From Hallerella sp963656065 (lineage in GTDB: Bacteria > Fibrobacterota > Fibrobacteria > Fibrobacterales > Fibrobacteraceae): DNA of 64,000 bases. Shown here piece by piece: positions 22,728 to 31,356 of the stretch; position 1 is the stretch's first letter; every line of letters begins with the position of its first letter. The stretch spans positions 124,001-188,000 of the forward strand of contig CAVKGV010000004.1 in NCBI GenBank assembly GCA_963656065.1, read 5' to 3'. The notes under the pieces are model-generated. The model was given only the letters and a program-made list of their open reading frames with translations. It ran no database searches and had not been told where the DNA came from. A program made the translations under genes and the position numbers.

Positions 22728-25562
22728 TTATTTCTTGGTGAGCATCTTCACGAGCTTCGTGAACACGCGGTCGGCGAGCGGGTTCGTTTCGAGGCCTTCA
22801 AAGAGGTTCAGCTGGTTGAAGACGATTTTCCCCTTGCCGAACGGGATGATCTGCAGATCGACTCCGGTCTTGATTTCTCCGCCGGAGATTGTCACGGAAC
22901 GCGCGAGCACCGTTGCATCGGGAAGTTCGTTCAGCGAAATGCTCGGGATGACGGAAGAGGAAAGGTCGTCGAGAATCTGGTGGCCGGCAAATTCCGAGAG
23001 GAGTTCGGAACCGTTTACGAGGTAATGCACGGACAGCCCGTTTGCGCCTGTCGAAAAATGCGCACCAATCGTCTGCGTGAAGTAATGGCTCGAATTGAAA
23101 GCTTCGATGTCTTCGCGGTTCAGGTCCGAAAGGAAGAGCATCTTGCCTCCGTCGCGCGTCAGTTCGACAATTTTTGACAGAACGTCGTTGTTCCACGAAC
23201 TGAGGTTTGCGGTGAAGATGATCCTTTCTTCACCGGCGAGAGCAGCCATCGCGTCTGCGGTGGTTTCCGCATTGTTGTCGAGGAAGCAGACTTCGGACAT
23301 CGCGGATTTGACGTCCGCATCTTCGAGGACGAGCATGTTTTCCGATGTCGTGCTGACGACGGAACCGAGCGCGGAGAGCGAAAGGACGAGTCTGTAATCG
23401 CCCGGTGCCTTGGGCGTTACGACCGTATAGGTTCCGAGCGGCGTGAGGCTGGTCTGTCCCGTGGCCTTGTGCGTGTCGCTCGAAACGGTCTTGTCGTTCT
23501 TATCGACGATGGAAATCCCGATTTCGATGTCTTCGAGTCGCGCCTGGTTCAGGAGCGCAAGCTGGAAGGAAATTTCGGACTGCGGCGCACAGACCGGTTC
23601 GAATCCCGTCACGAGCAGCCGCGTCGGAGCGGTCGCATTTTTGAAAAACGCTTCGAGTCCCTTGGACTTTCTGTTTTCATCGACGAGTCCGCAGAAATCC
23701 GTTCCGAAATCCGCCCACTGGTCGAGCATAAAACCGGAGACAAGCGGATTGCTCTGGACCGCATTTATCTGGGTGAGCTTGCTCTGGAGGGCTATCCGCC
23801 TAGCGTCCGCATTGAACGCGGCAAAGTTTTTCCATATGGAAAGTTCCTTGTTCGCCGCAAAGGCTTCCACCTGCTTGAAGAGCTGCTTCACCGCCTTGTT
23901 GTTCTTTTGGCTGCGCTGCCCCTTGATATCGGTTGCGGAGTTCGGGAAAAGCGTATGGTTTTTCAGCGTGACGAGGATCTTTCCGTCGGTGTCGTTTACG
24001 AAATTTTCGTATTCGTCCTGGAAGCTCGAATCGCCGAGCGTCGTATCGGGAACGACCACTTCGTCGGACATGTCCTTGTCGCAGTAGTGGGCGAGGAAGT
24101 CCGTGAGAGCGGCGTTCGGGCTCATGCGCAAGTGCATCCGGTGCGAAGAATAGAGGAGAATCTTTTCGTTCGTCACGCCCATCAGCTTGCCGGTGTCCTT
24201 GTGGAACTCTTCTTCGTTCGAAAGATAGACGCAGTTCAGGTTGCTTATGATTGGGCGGCACTTATCGTAAGTATCGACCGCGTTCAGGAGCTTGTTCCCG
24301 TTTTCGAGGACGAGCGGACCGTTTTCCGAGCCGAGGATCCAGGCGGCAATGCTCGGGTGGTGCTTCTGCTCCATCACGATTTCCTCGATGAGCTTATAGA
24401 CTTCGTCGAGGCCGCGGGGAGTGGAACGCATCGTGTGGATGGGAAATTCCTGGAAGACGAGCAGTCCCAGTTCGTCGCAGGTGTCGAGAGCCGCGGTCGT
24501 GAGAGGCGCACCGTTTGATCGAATCGTGTTGAATCCGGCCTTCTTGACCGCTTCGAGATCCTTTCTGAGCTTCGCCGTGTCGGATGTCCAGAGTCCGCCT
24601 TCGCTCGAATGCTGGCAGTATGTCACGCCCTGGATCTTGATGATGGAATCGTTCAGGTAGAAGTCGCCCTTGATGCAGTCAAACTTGCGGAAGCCGAAAG
24701 TCTTCACCACGGAGAAGGAATGTTCGACGGCGTTCTTGCCCTTTGACTTTCCTTCGAGCTGGACTTCTATCGTGTAGAGGTTCGGCGCATTCGGGGACCA
24801 GGTCTCCTTGACCTTCTTGCCGTCCTTGAGCTTGAGGATGAAGCGGCTCGAAGCGTTTTCCTTTTCGAGCTTCAGCTCTTTCACCATCTCGCTCACGAGG
24901 CCCTGGGGATTTTTCATCAGGATGCGGAGCTTGGTCGAGAAGCCGCGCGGATTGTTGAACGAAACATCGACGGCGACGCGGTCCTCGTCCATGTCCGGTT
25001 CGAGCTGGACGCCCGTGATGAAAGCCGCCCCGCCGAGAATCAGATCGACGTTTCCGTAGATTCCGCCGAACGGGTATTCCGACCACGGCAGCCCGACCGG
25101 CATTTCGGACGGACGCACGAAACGGTCGTCGGCGCCTTCCTTGCTTTCGCGCCCGAGGTCTATCCGGCTGTTCGCCGATCCCATGTTCGCGACGCGCACG
25201 CAGAGAACGTTGTCTTCGCCCGGCTTGATGGCCTTCGACAGGTCGAGAATGCACGGCGTATAGGCGCCGAAGTGCGAACCGAGATACTTGCCGTTCAGCC
25301 AGAAGATGGCGTGCATGGAAATGCGTTCGAAGCGGAGAAAGATGCGCTTCGTAATCTGCTTTTCATCGACGGTGAAATGCTTGAAATAGTAGGCGGCATC
25401 CTGCGAGATGGTCATCTTTTCGAAAAACTTTTCCCAGACGCTCGGCACCTGGATTTTTTGCGTACCGCCCGGATACGTCGCATACCAGCGGTTGATGATG
25501 CCCGTGTCTTCTGTGTCGAACAGAATATCCCAGTCGCCGTTCAGGCTCACGATAGAGTTCAT
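22728..25562 (-). CDS. Glycoside hydrolase family 2 protein (beta-galactosidase/glucuronidase-like)
   Basis: A 944-residue GH2-type enzyme. The sugar-binding jelly roll starts at LNGDWDILFDTEDTG. An Ig-like domain follows, then the TIM barrel with VKKAGFNTIRSNGAPLTTAA, FQEFPIHTMRS and HHPSIAAWILGSENGP. The acid/base Glu is likely E413 in GSENG, where most members have GNES/GNEH, so the Asn before it is replaced by Ser. The nucleophile cannot be assigned by eye. The C-terminal ~250 residues form extra beta domains. No signal peptide is seen, so it is probably cytoplasmic and cuts imported oligosaccharides. The start at ATG 25562 has AAAGGA 6 nt upstream; a TTG at 25601 would overlap the promoter. 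Confidence 0.82.
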   Translation of the reverse strand: MNSIVSLNGDWDILFDTEDTGIINRWYATYPGGTQKIQVPSVWEKFFEKMTISQDAAYYFKHFTVDEKQITKRIFLRFERISMHAIFWLNGKYLGSHFGAYTPCILDLSKAIKPGEDNVLCVRVANMGSANSRIDLGRESKEGADDRFVRPSEMPVGLPWSEYPFGGIYGNVDLILGGAAFITGVQLEPDMDEDRVAVDVSFNNPRGFSTKLRILMKNPQGLVSEMVKELKLEKENASSRFILKLKDGKKVKETWSPNAPNLYTIEVQLEGKSKGKNAVEHSFSVVKTFGFRKFDCIKGDFYLNDSIIKIQGVTYCQHSSEGGLWTSDTAKLRKDLEAVKKAGFNTIRSNGAPLTTAALDTCDELGLLVFQEFPIHTMRSTPRGLDEVYKLIEEIVMEQKHHPSIAAWILGSENGPLVLENGNKLLNAVDTYDKCRPIISNLNCVYLSNEEEFHKDTGKLMGVTNEKILLYSSHRMHLRMSPNAALTDFLAHYCDKDMSDEVVVPDTTLGDSSFQDEYENFVNDTDGKILVTLKNHTLFPNSATDIKGQRSQKNNKAVKQLFKQVEAFAANKELSIWKNFAAFNADARRIALQSKLTQINAVQSNPLVSGFMLDQWADFGTDFCGLVDENRKSKGLEAFFKNATAPTRLLVTGFEPVCAPQSEISFQLALLNQARLEDIEIGISIVDKNDKTVSSDTHKATGQTSLTPLGTYTVVTPKAPGDYRLVLSLSALGSVVSTTSENMLVLEDADVKSAMSEVCFLDNNAETTADAMAALAGEERIIFTANLSSWNNDVLSKIVELTRDGGKMLFLSDLNREDIEAFNSSHYFTQTIGAHFSTGANGLSVHYLVNGSELLSEFAGHQILDDLSSSVIPSISLNELPDATVLARSVTISGGEIKTGVDLQIIPFGKGKIVFNQLNLFEGLETNPLADRVFTKLVKMLTKK

Positions 25563-25598
25563 TCGCGTTCCTTTGATTCCAAACATGAAATTTTTACC

Positions 25599-25606
25599 CA
25601 AAGATA
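25599..25606 (-). promoter_or_regulatory. -7 promoter element of the GH2 gene
   Basis: TATCTTTG on the minus strand, 36 nt before the chosen ATG. It argues against the TTG start at 25601. Confidence 0.45.
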
Positions 25607-25798
25607 GAAATTTTCGGGAAAATTTTTGGAGAGGGCGCGTTACGGGTGGGAAATTTTAGGGAAAAAGAAATCTATTGACAAAGCTTTTTTTTTTCTTATT
25701 GTTTCTTGTGGAAACGATAGAAAATTCTGTGACAACTAAAGGCGAATATGTCTTGAATTTCTTGCGCTTCCATAACTAAAAAAAAAGGACAATGCCAA

Positions 25799-27136
25799 AT
25801 GTTGAAACAAATCTTCTGCAATTTTTTTGCCAAGTTAAAAAAACTGCTCTCCAAACCGACAAAAACATTGGAAAACATCGAAGAAGGGTTCCAGTTTCCC
25901 TTTTCGCATATTCTCTTTCAGATTGTTTCGTTTGTAGGCGTCTTGGCGATTCTTGTCGGCGTCTGCGTGTTCCTGTATTCCGTGTCGCCCGTGTTTGAAC
26001 GGTCGGTGAGCGAACCGGAATTGCTCTCTCAGCGGGAGATTACGGCCGATGAAGTGCTTGAATGTGCGAAGCCTGTGGCCATGATGGCGAAAACGAAAAG
26101 AGTTTCAAGTTCTCAAAAAGTTTCAAGTTCTCAAAATGATGAATCCGCTTCGGAGACGAACACCGAGCCCCAGGCCTGCGATATGCCTAAGATTTCGTTT
26201 GAAAAGTTGGCTGCCGCGCTCCCGAATGTGAAGTTTTCAAACAAAGGGCGGCAAAATATTTGTGAACACAGCGAAGGTCACTACGAATATGGAGATTGGG
26301 GTGAATGGGTGTATCCTTCCCGGTGCTATGAATATGGAGATATTGATTCCTGGTTTGCCGAGAATTTGCGGAAAGTGTTGCAGCAGTGGTTCCCTTGCAA
26401 CAGTGCCATCCAGCAGGGATTTGTGGAACAGATGGCGGCGCATCTTTTCTTCTATGCGGAAAATTCCCGTGGCAGGATTTTCGATCTCTCGATGACTTGG
26501 ATTGGAAACTCGCGTTCGATGGAGGAAATAAACGAAACCTGGGAGCTTTTTGGAAAAATCGATTCTACAATCGGTAACGCATCCAATGCGCAGATTACGA
26601 AAGATGTCGAAAACCTGTTCGAGCAGGTTGCCGATTTTATGCAAAAAAATCCAAAGAACGGAAAGTCGATGCTTGTGAAGTCGCTGGAGATAATAAAGTT
26701 GGCGGACGGTTCCAAACGGTTGGATGTCTTCAAGACGGCTCGGATGTTTTACAAGAAATTCGACATCTCCGACGGGCGTTCGGGGGAATGGGAAAAGGCG
26801 ACAAATCGTTTTCTTTCCTTGACGGCTTTGCATACGGGTTCAAACATTGTGAAAAACCTGGAGTGCTTTTATGAAGCCTACGAGAAAGAATCGGAAGAAC
26901 GCCTGGCCGAGAATAGTAGCCTGATGCAGCAATACGAGGAAGAGCGGATGCTGGCGCAAGAAGAAGCAAATTTAACCCGTGCAGCGAAAACAGCAATGAT
27001 GCCTGCTTCCGGGGTTATCATTTTGGTTGGTTTGGGTGGCTTCTTGTTGGTGGTAATCATTCTAGTCCTGTTCTCCCTGCAACGTTCCGTCAGCAGGCTT
27101 GAAAAGCTTATCGCGATGAAAGACGGCAAATTTTAA
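25799..27136 (+). CDS. Membrane protein of unknown function with two TM segments
   Basis: A 445-residue protein. TM1 is at ~38-62 (ILFQIVSFVGVLAILVGVCV) and TM2 at ~405-430 (ASGVIILVGLGGFLLVVIIL). Between them is a ~340-residue domain, probably periplasmic, with Cys pairs and helical segments. An RVSSSQ/KVSSSQ direct repeat lies after TM1. AAAGGA 9 nt upstream supports this ATG over one 7 nt earlier in another frame. It heads an operon with the ankyrin and FISUMP genes (gap 9 nt, then a 4-nt overlap). I do not recognise the family. The G+C content looks lower than in the core genes, so the operon may have been acquired. Confidence 0.75.
   Translation: MLKQIFCNFFAKLKKLLSKPTKTLENIEEGFQFPFSHILFQIVSFVGVLAILVGVCVFLYSVSPVFERSVSEPELLSQREITADEVLECAKPVAMMAKTKRVSSSQKVSSSQNDESASETNTEPQACDMPKISFEKLAAALPNVKFSNKGRQNICEHSEGHYEYGDWGEWVYPSRCYEYGDIDSWFAENLRKVLQQWFPCNSAIQQGFVEQMAAHLFFYAENSRGRIFDLSMTWIGNSRSMEEINETWELFGKIDSTIGNASNAQITKDVENLFEQVADFMQKNPKNGKSMLVKSLEIIKLADGSKRLDVFKTARMFYKKFDISDGRSGEWEKATNRFLSLTALHTGSNIVKNLECFYEAYEKESEERLAENSSLMQQYEEERMLAQEEANLTRAAKTAMMPASGVIILVGLGGFLLVVIILVLFSLQRSVSRLEKLIAMKDGKF
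26097..26134 (+). repeat. Short tandem direct repeat
   Basis: Two adjacent copies of AGTTTCAAGTTCTCAAAA inside the 25799 gene encode VSSSQ-K/N. Six-codon periodicity keeps the frame. Confidence 0.8.
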
Positions 27137-27145
27137 GAGGTCGAT

Positions 27146-29335
27146 ATGAAAAGATTCTTTCCCGTTGTCGTTTTCTTGTGCTGGGCAACTGTATTTGGAC
27201 AAAATGACTGTCAAAAAGACTTTGCCAAGATGGTCAAAAACCGTTATCAATGTATCCATTTGTTCCAGGAAGCCGCCGACCCATCAAAACAGCCGCGGGA
27301 AGGAGTTTTGGATTTAACGGAAAATAGTTCGCTCGATTCGTGCCTTGGGCTGGAAACGAGGACGTTTTCCGGTTTCAATATGGATGAGGAATGCCAGGAC
27401 AATTACTTTCCGGATATCTGGAAACCTTTCAAGCCAATTTTAAAAGCCTGCGTCAATCGCTATAACATGGCATCTTGTTCCACAACTATCGATTCCTTGT
27501 TGGGTGAGAAAAAGATGGATTCTGTTAGGGATTCGATGGGTGCGACTCTCTTGCTGCGAGCCGCCGAGGCTCTGGATACGAATTCGTTCAATCTTTTTTT
27601 GCAAAAGGGCGCAAACGTTCATGCGGTGGATTTGAACGGGCAAAATGTGCTGATGTATGCCTTGAAGCAAAAAATCGAGGAAGACGACAGCAGTGAAAGC
27701 TTGAAGTCTTACAACGATGAACTTCGCAAAAAACAGTTGGTGTTGGTGAAAAAAATCCTAGCGTTGGGCGTTTCTCCCAATGCGCTGGATCTCTATGGAA
27801 GGAATGCGCTTTTCTATGCGCTTTTTGTTCCGGGAATCGAAAGCGTAGTCGATGGACTTCTCTTGGCTAAGGCGAATACGGCTGTTTCTGTCGTTTTTCC
27901 CCTGTTTGCCGAAGAACGCAATCATCCCGGGTTTAATAAAGTCCGTTCCAATTTTTTTGAATCGCTTCATCTGGTGCGTTTGAGCCAAGACTCCCTGGAA
28001 ATCAAGATGTCGCCTTATTTTAAGAAGGTATGGATGGCGACGGAAAATTGGGGAAAGCAGGTTGAGCTGTATTCGGAAACGGGCGATACGTCCGCCGGCC
28101 AGCCTGTCTCGTTTTTTGAAATGCTTGTCACCTTGTCGAAGAAATTGAATGCGACGGCCTTTGACGAGTTGATTGTTACGGCATTGCAAAAAGGCGGTTC
28201 CCCGAATCTGGTTGATGATAGCGGGTATAACCAGATGCGGTTTGCTATCGAGCGGTCAAATCAAAAATTGGTGCAGAAGTTGATTTCTCAAAAATACGAC
28301 TTGAAGAGCAAAGTGTATCAACTTGAACAGATTTCCTTGAACGCCCTGGAATACGCCGTATATTGCGATGAAAAAGAAATCGTCAAGATGCTGGTCAAGG
28401 CAAAGGCGAACGTTCGGGAAAGCATTGCGCTAAATATTGCCGTTGCCATGAACAATGTGGAAATGGCGAAACTCTTGATCGGTTTCAAGGCGAATGTAAA
28501 TGATGATTTTCTCAGTCTTCTCGATGGGATGATATATGAAAAGGTGGGAGTGGGGAGCGCCGGGGTGACGCTATTGGAATATGCAGGACTTGCGGGTTTC
28601 GTTGATATGAAAAGCCTTCTCAAAAAATCGGGCGCCGTAAAGCCGTTCCGTTCGAATTTTGTCTATTTCTGTCTTGACAGCAACTTGACGACTGCCGATG
28701 TCTTGGGCGCGATTCAGAAAGGGGCTGACGTGAATGAAGTGGACGAAAACGGATGGACGCCATTGCATTCCATCGCTCAGGTTGGCAAGGATGCGAAATT
28801 GGTGGATATCTTGGTAAAAAAAGGTGCTTTTGTCAATGCGACAACCTCAAAGGGAGTATCCCCGTTTTTCATTGCGGCTAACAACAATACGCATCCTGCT
28901 ATCTTAAAAGCCTTGGTGAAATACGGGGCGGACATTTCAATTACTCTGGATGGCGGGAATGCCTTGTGCTATGCGGTAGCGCATAATTCAAACCCGGCTG
29001 TTGTTGCCACTTTGTTGGAGATGGGATTGGATGAATACTATAGCGATAGGGATAAAAACAATTTGGTTCTTATCGCGGTTAGAAACAATCCTAACGAGAA
29101 AATCCTGATCCAGCTTTTCAAATCGGGCTATAAGGTGAATCCGGAATATTCGGAGGGGGATGCTCCGCTGAATGTCGCTCTTGAAAACCAAAAGGATGTA
29201 AAAATCATCAAGACGCTTCTCCAGGCCCATGCGGAAGTGACGGACCGCGCCATGTCCATCGCGAAAAATTGGCCGGTTGGCAAATACAGGAATCAGGTGA
29301 TGGATATGCTGATCAAGAGCAGTAGAAAAAAATGA
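27146..29335 (+). CDS. Secreted ankyrin-repeat protein
   Basis: A 729-residue protein with a signal peptide MKRFFPVVVFLCWATVFG. From residue ~130 to the end it is built of ankyrin-type repeats, e.g. ATLLLRAAEALDTNSFNLFL with KGANVHAVDLNGQNVLMYAL, then WTPLHSIAQVGKDAKLVDIL with KKGAFVNATTSKGVSPFFIA. Ankyrin repeats mediate protein-protein contact and give no catalytic activity. Export to the periplasm or surface is unusual for them and suggests a scaffold or antagonist role. GAGG lies 5 nt before the ATG. It is the middle gene of the 25.8-30.0 kb operon. Confidence 0.85.
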   Translation: MKRFFPVVVFLCWATVFGQNDCQKDFAKMVKNRYQCIHLFQEAADPSKQPREGVLDLTENSSLDSCLGLETRTFSGFNMDEECQDNYFPDIWKPFKPILKACVNRYNMASCSTTIDSLLGEKKMDSVRDSMGATLLLRAAEALDTNSFNLFLQKGANVHAVDLNGQNVLMYALKQKIEEDDSSESLKSYNDELRKKQLVLVKKILALGVSPNALDLYGRNALFYALFVPGIESVVDGLLLAKANTAVSVVFPLFAEERNHPGFNKVRSNFFESLHLVRLSQDSLEIKMSPYFKKVWMATENWGKQVELYSETGDTSAGQPVSFFEMLVTLSKKLNATAFDELIVTALQKGGSPNLVDDSGYNQMRFAIERSNQKLVQKLISQKYDLKSKVYQLEQISLNALEYAVYCDEKEIVKMLVKAKANVRESIALNIAVAMNNVEMAKLLIGFKANVNDDFLSLLDGMIYEKVGVGSAGVTLLEYAGLAGFVDMKSLLKKSGAVKPFRSNFVYFCLDSNLTTADVLGAIQKGADVNEVDENGWTPLHSIAQVGKDAKLVDILVKKGAFVNATTSKGVSPFFIAANNNTHPAILKALVKYGADISITLDGGNALCYAVAHNSNPAVVATLLEMGLDEYYSDRDKNNLVLIAVRNNPNEKILIQLFKSGYKVNPEYSEGDAPLNVALENQKDVKIIKTLLQAHAEVTDRAMSIAKNWPVGKYRNQVMDMLIKSSRKK

Positions 29336-30008
29336 AATTTCGTGTCTTGAAAGGCGTGCTTCTCGTCGGGATGGGGGTGGTTCTTGGGAGCTTTGCTTTC
29401 AGCAAAGGATGGGCGATTCCAGATGGCCGCAATGTTCCATCTTTGACATATACTCCAATAATAAAAGTGACGGATGCCCGCGACGGCCAACGTTACAGGA
29501 CGGTCGAGATAGGCACGCAGACCTGGATGGCGGAAAACCTGAACTACAATTACAACGAGGGGACCGCCCGGAGCTATTGTTACGATGACGATCCGGCAAA
29601 CTGCGAAAAGTACGGTCGCCTTTACACGTGGTCCGCGGCGATGGATTCCGCCGCCGTGTTCAGCGAAAGTGGAAAGGACTGTGGCTACGGTCCAACATGT
29701 TCCGTTAGCGGAAATGTCCGCGGTGTGTGCCCGGAAGGCTGGCACTTGCCGAGCAACGAGGAATGGGAAACGCTAGAAAAGTTTGTGGCAGATTCCCGTT
29801 TCGGCGGCGAGACGGATTCCGTGGGCTATGCACTGAAATCGGTAAGCGGATGGGAGAATGACGGCAACGGATCGGACTCTTTCGGTTTCGGTGCTCTCCT
29901 GGTGGATACGATGTCTACGCCCAATGGCTGACTTACAACAAAACGAGACTGGGCTCGGACACGTTCTCCAAGGCGCACGCGCTTTCGGTCCGTTGCGTCA
30001 AGGACTGA
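29332..30008 (+). pseudogene. FISUMP-domain protein, frame-shifted and internally shortened
   Basis: It starts in an ATGA overlap with the ankyrin gene. A signal-like N-terminus is followed by the FISUMP pattern: DGQRYRTVEIGTQTWMAENL, NCEKYGRLYTWSAAM, GVCPEGWHLPSNEEWETLEK. In this frame a stop comes at 29931 (199 codons). The canonical domain end is present in the -1 frame from about 29895: SPGGYDVYAQWLTYNK and then AHALSVRCVKD, stop at 30008. The WWSATE-type segment normally between GY and SVRC is missing. So both a frameshift and a deletion have struck it. FISUMP proteins are surface or secreted proteins expanded in Fibrobacter; the function is unknown. Confidence 0.75.
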
Positions 30009-30023
30009 TCAGAGCTGAGAGTG

Positions 30024-30070
30024 GAATGACGTCGGACGGGATTCTATCGGCTTTCAGCCTCCAGAATGAC
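30024..30070. repeat. Intergenic GTCATTC...GAATCC-type repeat
   Basis: On the minus strand it reads GTCATTCTGGAGGCTGAAAG followed by CCGATAGAATCC, and a second GTCATTCC lies beyond it. The same family as the elements at 53.2-53.4 kb. Confidence 0.55.
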
Positions 30071-30187
30071 ATCGGGCGTGAACCGTTTCACGGACAACAA
30101 AAGCTTTAACCTCGAAAAATTTGCAAAACTTTTTCACCCGGATACCTAAAAAAGAAAAATTTCCCTCCAAAAATCCGCAATCTTTTC

Positions 30188-30195
30188 TATATTTG
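30188..30195 (+). promoter_or_regulatory. -7 promoter element of rplU-rpmA
   Basis: TATATTTG, 34 nt before the rplU ATG. The leader carries AGGA 6 nt before the start. Confidence 0.55.
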
Positions 30196-30229
30196 GAGTC
30201 CCACAGCAAACCTAAAAAAAGGAATATTA

Positions 30230-30717
30230 TGTATTCTATTGTTGAAACAGGTGGTTTCCAGTACAAAGTCGAAGTCGGCAAGACTTACAAAGTCCCGAGC
30301 GTCGATGCTGCTGTCGGATCTTCTCTGGAGCTCAAGTCCGTCCTTCTTTTCTCCAACGGAAAGGAAGTCAAGGTCGGCACCCCTGTCCTGAACGATGCTT
30401 CTGTCAAGGTCGAAGTTCTCGCCCACGACAAGGAAGACACGATTATCGTCTTCAAGAAGAAGCGTCGCACCCGTTACGTCCGTCGTAACGGCCATCGTCA
30501 GGGCTATACGGAAGTGCTCGTCACGGAACTTCATGCCGGTGCAGAATCCGAAGTCGTCGATCCGAAGATTGTCGAACGCAACCGCGCCCGCATCAAGGCC
30601 CTTGCCGCCCAGAAGGTCCAGAACGTTCCTCTGACCCGCAAGGAAAAGATTGCCCAAGGTCTTCCGAAGCCTGCCAAGGTCAAGAAGAATTCCATCCGCA
30701 AGTCGAAGGAGGCTTAA
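30230..30717 (+). CDS. rplU: 50S ribosomal protein L21
   Basis: A 162-residue L21. The conserved core is MYSIVETGGFQYKVEVGKTY, then VLLFSNGKEVKVGTP and KKKRRTRYVRRNGHRQGYTEV. E. coli L21 has 103 residues. Here ~60 extra residues follow, ending in a Lys-rich tail (KPAKVKKNSIRKSKEA). The start at 30230 fits the Shine-Dalgarno and the promoter; an upstream in-frame ATG would precede the promoter. It is directly followed by rpmA, the usual pair. Confidence 0.96.
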
Positions 30718-30720
30718 ACA

Positions 30721-30975
30721 ATGGCTCACAAGAAAGGTCAAGGCTCCGTTCGTAACGGACGCGATTCCAACCCGAAATATCTCGGCGTCAAGAAATATGG
30801 CGGCGAAACCATCAAGGCCGGCGGAATCATCGTCCGCCAGCGCGGTTCCCACTTCCACCCGGGCGCAAACGTCGGCATGGGCAAGGATTTTACCTTGTTC
30901 GCCCTCGTTGACGGCAAGGTGAAGTTCGAACAGAACGCGGGTGCGCAGAAGGTTTCGGTCTATCCGGAATCGTAA
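30721..30975 (+). CDS. rpmA: 50S ribosomal protein L27
   Basis: An 84-residue L27 that starts MAHKKGQGSVRNGRDSNPKY; its N-terminus reaches the peptidyl-transferase centre in known ribosomes. RQRGSHFHPGANVGMGKD is conserved. There is no N-terminal Firmicutes-type extension to be cleaved. It is 3 nt after rplU. Confidence 0.97.
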   Translation: MAHKKGQGSVRNGRDSNPKYLGVKKYGGETIKAGGIIVRQRGSHFHPGANVGMGKDFTLFALVDGKVKFEQNAGAQKVSVYPES

Positions 30976-30997
30976 GCGTTCTTTTTCGCGGAATTTT

Positions 30998-31030
30998 AAC
31001 AGTCGGAGTTTTTCCGGCTGTTATTTTTTT
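30998..31030 (+). terminator. Terminator of rplU-rpmA
   Basis: The 10-bp stem AACAGTCGGA/TCCGGCTGTT with a 5-nt loop is followed by A and seven Ts. Confidence 0.85.
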
Positions 31031-31060
31031 TGCCATCTTTACGCGGCGCAGATTTTTGGT

Positions 31061-31069
31061 TAATATTTT
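31061..31069 (+). promoter_or_regulatory. Possible -7 element, leaderless geometry
   Basis: TAATATTTT ends 5 nt before the ATG at 31075. The last base is T rather than G or A, so it is weaker than the other examples. Confidence 0.3.
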
Positions 31070-31074
31070 TAATC

Positions 31075-31356
31075 ATGAAGGAATACAAGGAAACAAAGGC
31101 GCAGCGAAGGCTGCGAATCGAAGAAACCGAAAACGGGCGGAAGTTTCGGGAACGAATCGTCAAGTCCAAGAAAATCTACAATCGAAAGGCTGAGAAAATT
31201 TCTCGGCCTTATTTGTTTCCTTGCTGGGACGGAGAAGCCAGGTCCGCAAAAGCCCTAGATTTCGATCTTGTGGTCCTTGAGCTTTCGCCAGAGCGTCGCA
31301 CGGCTGATTCCGAGGCGTTCCGCGACTTCGGTCTTGTTGCCCTTGCAAATGTCTAA
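31075..31356 (+). CDS. Small basic ORF, ArfA-like ribosome-rescue factor candidate
   Basis: The frame starts MKEYKETKAQRRLRIEETEN and continues GRKFRERIVKSKKIYNRKAE. The segment KFRERIVKSKKIYNRKAEK recalls E. coli ArfA ([20 protein letters not shown], from memory). A terminator-like hairpin (31186-31218) lies inside the open frame before any stop codon, so the mRNA should end near codon 46-48 without a stop. This is the way arfA is switched on when trans-translation fails. The remaining frame to 31356 overlaps the NtrC-like gene antisense and is probably never translated. SmpB, the partner pathway, is encoded 18 kb away. The similarity is short and read by eye, so the call is tentative. Confidence 0.4.
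   Translation: MKEYKETKAQRRLRIEETENGRKFRERIVKSKKIYNRKAEKISRPYLFPCWDGEARSAKALDFDLVVLELSPERRTADSEAFRDFGLVALANV
31186..31218 (+). terminator. Terminator-like hairpin inside the ArfA-like frame
   Basis: The 10-bp stem AAGGCTGAGA/TCTCGGCCTT (one T-G pair) with a 5-nt loop is followed by ATTTGTTT. The T-rich side is on the plus strand; the minus side is a poorer U-tract. It may also serve the convergent NtrC-like gene ending at 31255. Confidence 0.65.
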
